Assembly (NCBI RefSeq): GCF_900496975.1
Contig: NZ_UFQC01000015.1
Location: 86,724-150,723 of the forward strand
Direction of reading: 5' to 3'
DNA: 64,000 nucleotides
Source of the DNA: Achromobacter veterisilvae
Lineage (GTDB): Bacteria; Pseudomonadota; Gammaproteobacteria; Burkholderiales; Burkholderiaceae_B
The notes under the pieces were generated by a model that was not told the DNA's origin, searched no databases, and was given only the letters and a program-made list of their open reading frames with translations. Position numbers and translations under genes: made by a program. Shown here piece after piece: positions 35,258 through 43,645 of this stretch (the stretch's first letter is position 1; every line of letters starts with the position of its first letter).

Positions 35258-37075
35258 ATGAACGATCGCCTGCACCCCACCGCCGCCGCCGCGCTTGCCG
35301 CCTCTGATCGCCCCGCTGACAACGGGGCGAAAATTCTGCTCGATACGTTGATCGCCCACGGCGTGGATACGGTGTTCGGCTACCCCGGGGGCGCCGTGCT
35401 GCCCCTGTACGACGCCCTCTACGCCGAGCCGCGCCTGAAGCACGTGCTGGTGCGGCATGAACAGGCGGCCGTGCACGCCGCCGAGGGCTACGCCCGCAGC
35501 ACCGGCCGCACGGGCGTGGTCTTCGTCACCTCGGGCCCCGGCATGGCCAACACCACGTCCGGGCTGCTGGACGCCATGTGCGACTCGATCCCGGTGCTGT
35601 GCATCAGCGGCCAGGTCGCCACGGCCGCCATCGGCACCGACGCCTTCCAGGAGTGCGACGCCATCGGCATCTCGCGCTCAGTGACCAAGTGGAACACCCA
35701 GATCCGGGCGGTGGGCGACGTGGCCGGTGTGGTGGGCCGCGCGTTCGAACTGACCCGCCAGGGCCGCCCCGGCCCGGTGCTGGTGGATTTCCCGAAGGAC
35801 GTGCAGTTGGCCGTGCCGCGCGACGCGGACGACGGTATCCCGGCCGCGCCCTCGCAGCAGAAGCTGGCCGCGCTGCGCGCGCGGCGCCAGGCCGGCAAGC
35901 TGGCCCCCAAGCTGCCGCAGTCGGCCGTGCGCCGCGCCGCCGCGCTGATCGCCCACGCCAAGCGCCCCATCTTCTATGGCGGCGGCGGGCTGGTGAACGC
36001 CGGCCCCGAAGCCTGCGCGGCATTCACGGACCTGGTGCGCCATACCGGCGCGCCCTGCACGCTGACGCTGATGGGCCTGGGCGCCTTCCCGGCGTCGAGC
36101 CCGCAATTCGTCGGCATGCTGGGCATGCACGGCACGGTCGAGGCCAACCTGGCCATGCACAACGCCGACCTGGTGGTCTGCATCGGCGCCCGCTTCGACG
36201 ACCGCATCACGGGCAAGCTGTCCGAATTCTGTCCGCATGCCCGCAAGATCCACATCGACATCGATCCCGCTTCCATCAACAAGGTGGTGCGCGTGGACGT
36301 GGCGCTGGTGGGCGACTGCCTGCCGCTGGTGAGCGCGCTGCGCGCCGAGCTGGGCGATCAGCCCCTGGAAGCGGCGCGGCTGGCGCCGTGGTGGTCCCGC
36401 ATCGCCGCCTGGCGCGCCCAGGACTGCCTGGGCTACACGCCCGCGGCCGACGCCATCCTGCCGCAGCACCTGATGTCGCGCCTGAACGCGGCGCTGGAAG
36501 GCCGCGACGCCATCGTCTCGACCGACGTGGGCCAGCACCAGATGTGGGCGGCCCAGTACCTGCGCTTCGACGAGCCGAACCGCTGGCTGACCTCGGGCGG
36601 CGCCGGCACCATGGGCTACGGCGTGCCCGCCGCCATCGGCGCGCAGGTCGGCCATCCCGGCAAGACGGTGGTCTGCGTCAGCGGCGACGCGTCGGTGCTG
36701 ATGAACATCCAGGAACTGTCCACCGCCATGCAGCACCAGACGCCCGTCAAGGTCGTGCTGTGCAACAACGGCTACATGGGCATGGTGCGCCAGTGGCAGG
36801 AACTGATCCACGGCGGCCGCTACAGCCACAGCTACAACGCGTCGCTGCCGGACTTCGTGGCGTTGGCGAAGGCGTTCGGCTGGGGCGCCGCCCGGGTGGA
36901 CGATCCGGCAAAGCTGGACGCGGCGCTGGCCGAATGCCTGGCGCACGACGGCCCCTATTTCCTGGACGTGGCGGTCACGGCGCAGGAGAACTGCTTCCCG
37001 ATGATGCCCGCGGGCCACGGCCACCAGAAGATGATGCTGGCCGAGGGGGTGTGGTATCAGGATGAGACGACTTGA
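35258..37075 (+). CDS. Acetolactate synthase large subunit (ThDP enzyme)
   Basis: The 605-aa enzyme has all three ThDP-enzyme domains. The Glu of [15 protein letters not shown] activates ThDP, and the ThDP/Mg motif [19 protein letters not shown] continues to [15 protein letters not shown]. It matches AHAS large subunits, which make acetolactate or acetohydroxybutyrate for branched-chain amino acids. No regulatory small subunit gene is adjacent, unlike ilvBN or ilvIH operons, so this copy may be catabolic or unregulated by the usual partner. It is divergent from an Lrp/AsnC regulator. Confidence 0.88.
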   Translation: MNDRLHPTAAAALAASDRPADNGAKILLDTLIAHGVDTVFGYPGGAVLPLYDALYAEPRLKHVLVRHEQAAVHAAEGYARSTGRTGVVFVTSGPGMANTTSGLLDAMCDSIPVLCISGQVATAAIGTDAFQECDAIGISRSVTKWNTQIRAVGDVAGVVGRAFELTRQGRPGPVLVDFPKDVQLAVPRDADDGIPAAPSQQKLAALRARRQAGKLAPKLPQSAVRRAAALIAHAKRPIFYGGGGLVNAGPEACAAFTDLVRHTGAPCTLTLMGLGAFPASSPQFVGMLGMHGTVEANLAMHNADLVVCIGARFDDRITGKLSEFCPHARKIHIDIDPASINKVVRVDVALVGDCLPLVSALRAELGDQPLEAARLAPWWSRIAAWRAQDCLGYTPAADAILPQHLMSRLNAALEGRDAIVSTDVGQHQMWAAQYLRFDEPNRWLTSGGAGTMGYGVPAAIGAQVGHPGKTVVCVSGDASVLMNIQELSTAMQHQTPVKVVLCNNGYMGMVRQWQELIHGGRYSHSYNASLPDFVALAKAFGWGAARVDDPAKLDAALAECLAHDGPYFLDVAVTAQENCFPMMPAGHGHQKMMLAEGVWYQDETT

Positions 37076-37085
37076 TTTTGTCTTT

Positions 37086-37272
37086 GGTGTCTGACACCCG
37101 GGGAAGGGCGCTTCAACTTGTTCCGCCGCCGCATCGGGTGTCAGACACCTGCGCAGTCCGTCTCGTACGGGTGTCAGACTCCTCTGCAAAGGGCGTCTGG
37201 TCGCGCAGGTGTCTGACACCCATACGAGACACTCTCTCGGACTGAAGCCGGCGCACCCGGGTGTCTGACACC
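37086..37272. repeat. GGTGTC(T/A)GACACC palindrome cluster 1 (five copies)
   Basis: Copies at 37086-37098, 37137-37149, 37170-37182 (one mismatch), 37208-37220 and 37260-37272. They lie between the convergent 3' ends of the acetolactate synthase and dehydrogenase genes, interleaved with CGTACGGG-type words. Confidence 0.85.
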
Positions 37273-37289
37273 CACCCCCCTAGCCCGTT

Positions 37290-38069
37290 TCAAAACTGTA
37301 TCGACAACCCCCCATCCACCACCAGCACGTGGCCGTTCACGTACGAGGCCGCGGGCGAGGCCAGGAACACGGCGGCGCCGGCGATCTCTTCCGGTTCTCC
37401 CCAGCGGCCCAGCGGGTTGCGCGAAGCGACGCGCGGCCCGATTTTCGGGTCCGCGACCATATCCGCGTTGGTTTCCGTGGCGAAGGTGCCCGGGGCGATG
37501 GCGTTGCTGGTGATGCCGCGCGGGCCGAATTCCGCCGCCAGCGCGCGCACCATGCCCGTCAGGCCCTGCTTGGCCGCCGGGTAGACCGCGTCGCCCGGGC
37601 GGGCCAGTTCGCCGACCACCGAGGTGATGGCGATCAGGCGCCCGCCGCCCTGGCGCACCATGCGTTCGGCGGCGAACTTGGCCAGCAGCATGCCGGCCAC
37701 CAGGTCCGTGTCGATCAGTTCGCGGATCTCGGCCGGCGTGGTGTCGGCCAGCGTCTTGCGGTTGCGCGCGCCCACGTTGTTCACCAGGATGTCCAGCCGG
37801 CCGTGTTCGGTATCGACGCGGCCGAACGCGGCCTGCATGGCGGCGTCGTCGCTGATGTCGAAAGCCAGCGCGTGCGCGTCCAGACCGTCACGTTTCAGCG
37901 CATCGGCGCTGGCCTGCGCGGCGGCCGCATTGCGGCCGTTGATCAACACGCGCGCGCCGCAGCCGGCCAGCGCCCGCGCGATGCAGAAACCCAGCCCGCG
38001 GGCCGACCCGGTCACCAGGGCCACCTGGCCGGTGAGGTCGAAGTTGCGCAGATACGGTAGCGTGTTCAT
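37290..38069 (-). CDS. Short-chain dehydrogenase/reductase
   Basis: The 259-aa classical SDR has TGSARGLG for NAD(P) binding, the NNVG strand, Ser in ITSVVGE, and YPAAK as catalytic Tyr-x-x-x-Lys. The closing VNGHVLVVDGGLSIQF is typical of gluconate 5-dehydrogenase-like enzymes. It is the last gene after an ABC importer on the same strand (12-base gap), so it probably acts on the imported compound. Confidence 0.87.
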   Translation of the reverse strand: MNTLPYLRNFDLTGQVALVTGSARGLGFCIARALAGCGARVLINGRNAAAAQASADALKRDGLDAHALAFDISDDAAMQAAFGRVDTEHGRLDILVNNVGARNRKTLADTTPAEIRELIDTDLVAGMLLAKFAAERMVRQGGGRLIAITSVVGELARPGDAVYPAAKQGLTGMVRALAAEFGPRGITSNAIAPGTFATETNADMVADPKIGPRVASRNPLGRWGEPEEIAGAAVFLASPAASYVNGHVLVVDGGLSIQF

Positions 38070-38080
38070 GTCAGTCGTCC

Positions 38081-38938
38081 TCACCCTTCTCGGAACTCGG
38101 GCGCCCAATGCAGCAGCCGGCGTTCCAGCCAGGTCACGCAATAGACCAGTGCGATACCCACGACCGACAGCAGCGTCACCGCCGCGAACATGTCGGTGGC
38201 GTTCAGGGTCGCCAGCGCCGTGATCATCAGGTAGCCCATCCCCGTCGTGGAGCCGACGAATTCCGCCAGCACCACGCCGATCAGCGCGAAGCTGATGGCG
38301 TTGGGCAGCGCCGCGAAGGTCCACGCGGCGGCGGTGGGAATGCGCACCCGCCACAGGATCTGGCGCGGCGAGCCGCCCAGCGTGCGGCAGAAGTCCACCA
38401 GTTCGCGCTCCACGCTGCGGCCACCCTTGTAGGTGTTGAAGAACACCAGGAAGAACACCACGAACCACGACGTTACCACCTTGGAGGCCAGCCCCAGGCC
38501 GAAGAACATGGTGATGAGCGGCACGAAGGCGATGCGCGGCATCGAGTTGAACGCCACGATGAACGGGTTGAACACGTCGGCCAGGAAACGGCTGCGGCTG
38601 AGCGTCATGCCCACGATGAAGCCGCTGCCCACGCCCACCAGCAGCCCCACCATGGTGGCCTGCAAGGTCAGCCACAAGTGCGGCCAGACCGACCGGGGGC
38701 CGGGCTGCAGCCATTCCCACAGCCGCACCGCCACGCGCGAGGGCTGGCTGATGAAGAAGGGGTCGAACAGGGTGTTCTGGGCGAACCACGGAATGCGCGT
38801 CAGGATTTCCCAGGAACCCAGGATGACGGCAAGGATCAGCACCTGCCACAGCGTGATGCGCAGCCGGCGCGCCATGCCGGCGCGGCGGTCCAGCCGCAAC
38901 TGGTCCTGCAGGGAATCGGAAGTATCGGTCGGGATCAT
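38081..38938 (-). CDS. ABC transporter permease (SsuC/TauC type)
   Basis: The 285-aa permease has about six helices and the BPD motif of the nitrate/sulfonate/taurine family (VERELVDFCRTLGGSPRQILWRVRIPTAAAWTFAALPNAIS). It ends 12 bases before the SDR gene and starts six bases after the ATPase ends. Confidence 0.9.
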   Translation of the reverse strand: MIPTDTSDSLQDQLRLDRRAGMARRLRITLWQVLILAVILGSWEILTRIPWFAQNTLFDPFFISQPSRVAVRLWEWLQPGPRSVWPHLWLTLQATMVGLLVGVGSGFIVGMTLSRSRFLADVFNPFIVAFNSMPRIAFVPLITMFFGLGLASKVVTSWFVVFFLVFFNTYKGGRSVERELVDFCRTLGGSPRQILWRVRIPTAAAWTFAALPNAISFALIGVVLAEFVGSTTGMGYLMITALATLNATDMFAAVTLLSVVGIALVYCVTWLERRLLHWAPEFREG

Positions 38939-38944
38939 GATGAT

Positions 38945-39715
38945 TCAGGCGGCGGCGCGGAACTGCTGTCCCAATACGCTCCAGAGACTTTGCACGTGGG
39001 TCACGAACTGCGGGGTTTCGCGCAGCGTGAAGACGTCGCGCGGATGCGGGATGGCGATGCGCTCGTCCAGCAGCACGCGGCTGGGCGGGCCGGACAGCAC
39101 CACCACGCGGTCGGACAGCAGGATGGCCTCGTCCAGGTCGTGCGTGACCATGACGATGGTCTGGCCCAGCTTGCGCCAGATCTCGATGAGTTCGCGGTGC
39201 AGGTGCGTCTTGGTGTGCGTGTCCAGCGCGCCGAAGGGTTCGTCCAGCAGCAGGATGCGCGGCTCCACCGCCAGGCTCATCAGCAGCGCCACGCGCCGCC
39301 GCATGCCGCCGGACAACTGGTGCGGAAAGGCGTCGGCGAAGGCCGACAGGTGGCCCAGTTCCAGCAGCTCGGCCACGCGGCGCTCGATCCTGCCGGCGGG
39401 CACGCCCTGGAACTTCAGGCCCAGCGCCACGTTCTTCCTCACGCTGAACCAGGGCAGCAGCGTGTCCTTCTGGAAGATGTAGCCCAGCGCGGGCGGCACC
39501 TGCCCGTCCACGATCCGGCCGTCCACGCGGATGGTGCCCGTGGTGGGGCGCAGGAAGCCCGCGATCATGTTCAGCAGCGTGCTCTTGCCGCAGCCCGAAG
39601 GGCCCACGATGGAGACGAATTCGCCCTCCGCGACCGTCAGGCTGACTTCGCCCACCGCGTGGGTCGTGGCCTGGCGCGTCTGGTACGCCTTGCCGACCTT
39701 GTCCAGCTCGATCAT
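38945..39715 (-). CDS. ABC transporter ATP-binding protein (SsuB/TauB type)
   Basis: The 256-aa ATPase has Walker A GPSGCGKST (residues 38-46), signature LSGGMRRR, Walker B LLLDEPF and MVTHDLDEA. This is the nitrate/sulfonate/taurine class. ATG at 39715 gives the family N-terminus MIELDKVGKAYQT; the reading frame further upstream is the binding-protein gene in another frame. Confidence 0.92.
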   Translation of the reverse strand: MIELDKVGKAYQTRQATTHAVGEVSLTVAEGEFVSIVGPSGCGKSTLLNMIAGFLRPTTGTIRVDGRIVDGQVPPALGYIFQKDTLLPWFSVRKNVALGLKFQGVPAGRIERRVAELLELGHLSAFADAFPHQLSGGMRRRVALLMSLAVEPRILLLDEPFGALDTHTKTHLHRELIEIWRKLGQTIVMVTHDLDEAILLSDRVVVLSGPPSRVLLDERIAIPHPRDVFTLRETPQFVTHVQSLWSVLGQQFRAAA

Positions 39716-40773
39716 CAGAGACCCCGGGCGCGGCGCACGAAGCTCATGTTCACGCAACGGTCGTAGGGCACCGTCTTGATCTCCTCGTTGGAGAACTGGC
39801 GGCCGTCGCCCATGATGGCCGTCATGCGGTCGTAGGCTTCCTGGGTGATGAGGTTGTCCTTCAGGAACACGGTTTCCTTGTAGACGCCCAGCGTCTTCTC
39901 GATCGCCTCGCGCGGGAAGGCGTTGAGGTAGTCGTCGTAGATGGCGTCGGTGACGGCCGCGGCGCTGTTGGCGCTGATGAAGTCCTGCGCCCGCACCAGC
40001 CCCGTGACGAAGGCCTGCACCACTTCCGGGCGCTTCTGGATGGTGTCCTGCAGGGTCAGGGCCGCGATGCCGGGCACGTCGCCGCCCATGAACTCGTTCC
40101 ACGAACTCTCGGTGGTGGCGTCGAAGATGGGCACGCCCCAGCCTTCCTGGCGGGCCTGCTCCATCATGGACATGGTGGCCATGCTGGCGGACACCGATCC
40201 CGTCTTGAGCGCGCCCAGCATGGTGGCCAGGTCGCCCAGGGGGCGGATGTCGACCTTGTCGGCCACGCCGGCTTTCTGCATCAGGTACAGCGCCATCAGC
40301 CAGGTGCTGGACTGCGGCTGGGTGGCGCCCACCCGCTTGCCCGCCAGGTCCTTCAAGGATTTGATCTTGCCGCTCTCGAAGTCCTCGCGGCGCACGATGA
40401 TGTTGGCGTAGGTGAGCTTGCGGTCGAAGCCGAACACCAGGGTGGCGGGCTTGCCGGCCAGGGTCAGGGCCGGCGCCGCGGTGGCGGCGGTGGCGCCGAA
40501 CACGATCTGGCCCGCGGCCAGCAACTGGTTGGTGCGCGGGCCGCTCTGCGAATTCAGGTATTCGACTTCGAGCCCGCCTTCGCCGAAATAGCCCTTCTTC
40601 AGCGCCACGTAGCCGGCGGCGAAGAACGGATCGATGCTGCCCTGGCCATAGGCCACGCGGCCGAGCTTGGGCTGGGCGAACGCGACGCGGCCGTTGACGA
40701 GGCCGATGCCGGCCAGCGCTCCGGCTGCGGCCAGCACGCGGCGGCGGGTGGTGAAATCGGGGCTAGCGCTCAT
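39715..40773 (-). CDS. ABC transporter periplasmic binding protein (SsuA/NMT1-like)
   Basis: The 352-aa secreted protein has a twin-arginine-like leader TRRRVLAAAGALAGIG and an NMT1-type binding domain (DPFFAAGYVALKKGYFGEGGLEVEYLNSQSGPRTNQLLAAGQIVFGATAATAA). GAGG six bases before the second ATG (40773) favours that start over 40779. The stop shares one base with the ATPase start. The ligand is probably a sulfonate, nitrile, pyrimidine precursor or similar small organic ion, but the sequence does not say. Confidence 0.9.
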   Translation of the reverse strand: MSASPDFTTRRRVLAAAGALAGIGLVNGRVAFAQPKLGRVAYGQGSIDPFFAAGYVALKKGYFGEGGLEVEYLNSQSGPRTNQLLAAGQIVFGATAATAAPALTLAGKPATLVFGFDRKLTYANIIVRREDFESGKIKSLKDLAGKRVGATQPQSSTWLMALYLMQKAGVADKVDIRPLGDLATMLGALKTGSVSASMATMSMMEQARQEGWGVPIFDATTESSWNEFMGGDVPGIAALTLQDTIQKRPEVVQAFVTGLVRAQDFISANSAAAVTDAIYDDYLNAFPREAIEKTLGVYKETVFLKDNLITQEAYDRMTAIMGDGRQFSNEEIKTVPYDRCVNMSFVRRARGL

Positions 40774-40894
40774 TGTCATCCTCGGTTTTGGTCTGGTTGC
40801 TGCGGTTTGGCGTAGACAATACCCCAGCATCGGGCGTCCAACAATGGAAAACGCCCGGTTGCCCGGGCGTCGCGGAACTGCTGGCAGTGTGTCA

Positions 40895-40958
40895 GGTGTC
40901 TGACACCCGATGAGACGGCCTGGCCGCCCGCACCGGCATTCCAAGGGTGTCAGACACC
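40895..40958. repeat. GGTGTC(T/A)GACACC palindrome pair, cluster 2
   Basis: Copies at 40895-40907 and 40946-40958. The second overlaps the end of topB: on the minus strand its GGTGTCTGA supplies the last Gly-Val codons and the TGA stop of topB. Confidence 0.85.
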
Positions 40959-43583
40959 CGCGGTCTTCTTCGGCGCTGCCTTCTTGACGGCCTTCTTCGC
41001 GGCGGTTTTCGTGGCCGTCTTGGTCGCGGTCTTTTTCACCGCGGCCTTCTTGGCCGGTGCCTTCTTCGCGGCGGTCTTGGCTGCCGTCTTCGTGGCTGTC
41101 TTGGCCGGCGCGCCCGCGCGCCCCGGTTTTTCGGGACGCGGTTCGAACTCGAAGCCGATCTTGCCGTCCGGCTGGCGGACGAGGAAGGCCTTGAACTTGC
41201 GGTTCGTGCGGCTGGAGACGAAGCCGTCGAGCAGGTCGGTGCGGCCGTCGGTCAAGAGCTTTTCCATCTGTTCGCGCGAGATCTCCTGCTGCAGGATGAC
41301 CTTGCCCGAACGGAAATCGCAGCTCTTTTCGGGGCCGACGGATTTCTCGCAGACGTAGCTCATGCCGTGCTCGAACACGCGCGACTGGCACTTGGGGCAC
41401 TTGCCCACCGGCGTGTGGCCGGAGAAGTCCACGGCCTCGTTGTCGTCCTCGTCGTTCTGGCCGAAGTCGAATTCCAGCTTGTACTCGTCGCTGATGCGCA
41501 GAATGGCGGCGAACGGGCGGCCCATCTTGCTGATGAAGCCCTGCAGCGGACCGATCTCGCGCTTGGCCAGCAGCTCTTCCACTTCGGGCAGTTCGAAGGT
41601 GCGGCCGCCCGGGTGCTTGCCGATGGAGAAATCGCAGGCGGTGCAGGCGAAGCGGCGATAGTTCTCCTTCACCACGGCGCCGCATTTCGGGCACGGCGTC
41701 TGCAGCGTGGCGTAGTCGCCGGGCACAGTGTCGCGCTCGTATTCCTTGGCGCGCTTGACGATCACCTGCGTCATCTGCGCGATTTCGCGCATGAACGCGG
41801 CGCGGTCCAGCCCGCCCTGCTCGATCTGCTTGAGCTTGTGTTCCCATTCGCCGGTCAGTTCGGGCGACGTGAGTTCGGAGACGTCCAGGCCGGACAGCAG
41901 CGTCATCAACTGGCGCGCCTTGGCGGTGGGCACCAGGTCGCGGCCTTCGCGGCGCAGATAGACTTCGTTGAGCAGGCCTTCGATGATGGCGGCGCGCGTG
42001 GCCGGGGTGCCCAGGCCGCGCTCGGACATGGCTTCGCGCAGTTCTTCGTCGTCCACCAGCTTGCCGGCGCCTTCCATGGCCGACAGCAGCGTGCCTTCGT
42101 TGAAGCGCGCCGGCGGCTTGGTGGTCAGGCCCACGGCTTCCACGTCCTCGGTGCGCACGGTCTCGCCGTCCGCCACCGGCACCAGGTTGGCGTCCTCGCC
42201 CTGGGCTTCCTTGCCGTACACGGCCAGCCATCCCGGGTTGACCAGCACCTTGCCGTCGGTGCGGAAGCGGTGCCCCTGCACTTCGGTCATGCGCGTGGTG
42301 ACGCGGTATTCCGCGGCGGGGAAGAACACCGCCAGGAAGCGCTTGAGCACCAGGTCGTACAGCTTGCCCTCGGCCTCGCTGAGGTCGTGCGGAATCTGCA
42401 GCGTCGGGATGATCGCGAAGTGATCCGACACCTTTTTGTTGTCGAAAATGCGGCGGTTCGGCTTCACCCATTGCTTGCCGACCACCGTGTCCGCGTGGCG
42501 GGCCAGGCCGCCCACCGCGTTGGAGCCGCCCTTGGCCAGCGCCCGCATGGTTTCCTGCACGGTGGCGATGTAGTCCTCGGGCAGGTAGCGCGAATCGGTA
42601 CGCGGGTAGGTCAGCGCCTTGTGGCGTTCGTACAGGGTCTGGGCCAGCGCCAGCGTGGTCTTGGCCGAAAAGCCGAAGCGGCCGTTGGCTTCGCGCTGCA
42701 GGGACGTCAGGTCGTACAGGGCCGGCGACATCTGGGTCGACGGCTTGGATTCTTCGGTGACATTGCCGGGCTGGTCGCGGCAGGCGGCCACCACGCTCTG
42801 CGCGGCGGCCAGCGACCACAGGCGCGATTCGCGCTTTTCGGGGTCGCGTTCGTCTTTCTTGAAGTCGGGGTCGATCCAGCGGCCTTCGTACAGGCCGGCG
42901 GCGGCCACGAACTGCGCGCGCACTTCCCAGTAATCGCGCGGCACGAAGCGGCGGATGCGCTCTTCGCGCTCGGCCACGATGGCCAGCGTGGGCGTTTGCA
43001 CCCGGCCCACCGGCGTCTTGAAGAAACCGCCGTCCTTGCTGTTGAAGGCGGTCATGGCGCGCGTGCCGTTGATGCCCACCAGCCAGTCGGCCTCGGCGCG
43101 CGACCGGGCGGCCGCTTCCAGCGGCTTGAGCAGGACGTCGTCGCGCAGGTTGGCGAAGGCTTCGCGGATGGCGGCCTGGGTCATCGATTGCAGCCACAGG
43201 CGCTGGATCGGTTTTTTCACGCCCGCGTACTGAATGATGTAGCGGAAGATCAGTTCGCCCTCGCGTCCCGCGTCACAGGCATTGATGATGGCGTCCACGT
43301 CCTTGCGCTTGGCCAGGCGGACCAGCAGCTTCAGGCGCTCCGCGGACTTCTTGTCGGTGGGGCCCAGCTCGAATTCAGGCGGGATCACGGGCAGGTGGGT
43401 GAAGCTCCATTTCCCCTTGACCGGATCGTTGGGCGCGACCAAGCTGAGCAAATGACCGATGCTCGATGCGAGGACGTAACGTTCGCTTTCAAAATAGTCG
43501 CCCTCGCGCGCGAAGCCTCCCAAGGCGCGTGATATATCAAGGGCCACCGAGGGCTTCTCGGCAATAATCAGCGTTTTATTCAT
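40950..43583 (-). CDS. topB: DNA topoisomerase III with histone-H1-like tail
   Basis: The 877-aa type IA topoisomerase is well above the length of E. coli TopB (653). It has the TOPRIM start TLIIAEKPSVA and the acidic CDAGREGELI, and the catalytic Tyr326 in ALTYPRTDSRYLP. Two C-terminal zinc-ribbon-like repeats (CPKCGAVV..., CPKCQSRV...) follow. The last 60 residues are Lys/Ala/Thr repeats (KKAPAKKAAVKKTATKTATK and more), like bacterial H1-type histone tails, which would bind DNA. It decatenates DNA during replication. It is transcribed on the minus strand and its stop is inside a GGTGTC palindrome. Confidence 0.93.
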   Translation of the reverse strand: MNKTLIIAEKPSVALDISRALGGFAREGDYFESERYVLASSIGHLLSLVAPNDPVKGKWSFTHLPVIPPEFELGPTDKKSAERLKLLVRLAKRKDVDAIINACDAGREGELIFRYIIQYAGVKKPIQRLWLQSMTQAAIREAFANLRDDVLLKPLEAAARSRAEADWLVGINGTRAMTAFNSKDGGFFKTPVGRVQTPTLAIVAEREERIRRFVPRDYWEVRAQFVAAAGLYEGRWIDPDFKKDERDPEKRESRLWSLAAAQSVVAACRDQPGNVTEESKPSTQMSPALYDLTSLQREANGRFGFSAKTTLALAQTLYERHKALTYPRTDSRYLPEDYIATVQETMRALAKGGSNAVGGLARHADTVVGKQWVKPNRRIFDNKKVSDHFAIIPTLQIPHDLSEAEGKLYDLVLKRFLAVFFPAAEYRVTTRMTEVQGHRFRTDGKVLVNPGWLAVYGKEAQGEDANLVPVADGETVRTEDVEAVGLTTKPPARFNEGTLLSAMEGAGKLVDDEELREAMSERGLGTPATRAAIIEGLLNEVYLRREGRDLVPTAKARQLMTLLSGLDVSELTSPELTGEWEHKLKQIEQGGLDRAAFMREIAQMTQVIVKRAKEYERDTVPGDYATLQTPCPKCGAVVKENYRRFACTACDFSIGKHPGGRTFELPEVEELLAKREIGPLQGFISKMGRPFAAILRISDEYKLEFDFGQNDEDDNEAVDFSGHTPVGKCPKCQSRVFEHGMSYVCEKSVGPEKSCDFRSGKVILQQEISREQMEKLLTDGRTDLLDGFVSSRTNRKFKAFLVRQPDGKIGFEFEPRPEKPGRAGAPAKTATKTAAKTAAKKAPAKKAAVKKTATKTATKTAAKKAVKKAAPKKTAGV

Positions 43584-43645
43584 GTGTATCCAGTGGCGGT
43601 AGACCCGCCTTAGTAGCGCGGATAATAAGATCGGAGATTCGCGAG

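Noticed and set aside
38108..39766. A 552-codon plus-strand open frame over the SsuBC-type genes
   Set aside because: No family motif, and the two minus-strand transporter genes fill the same interval.
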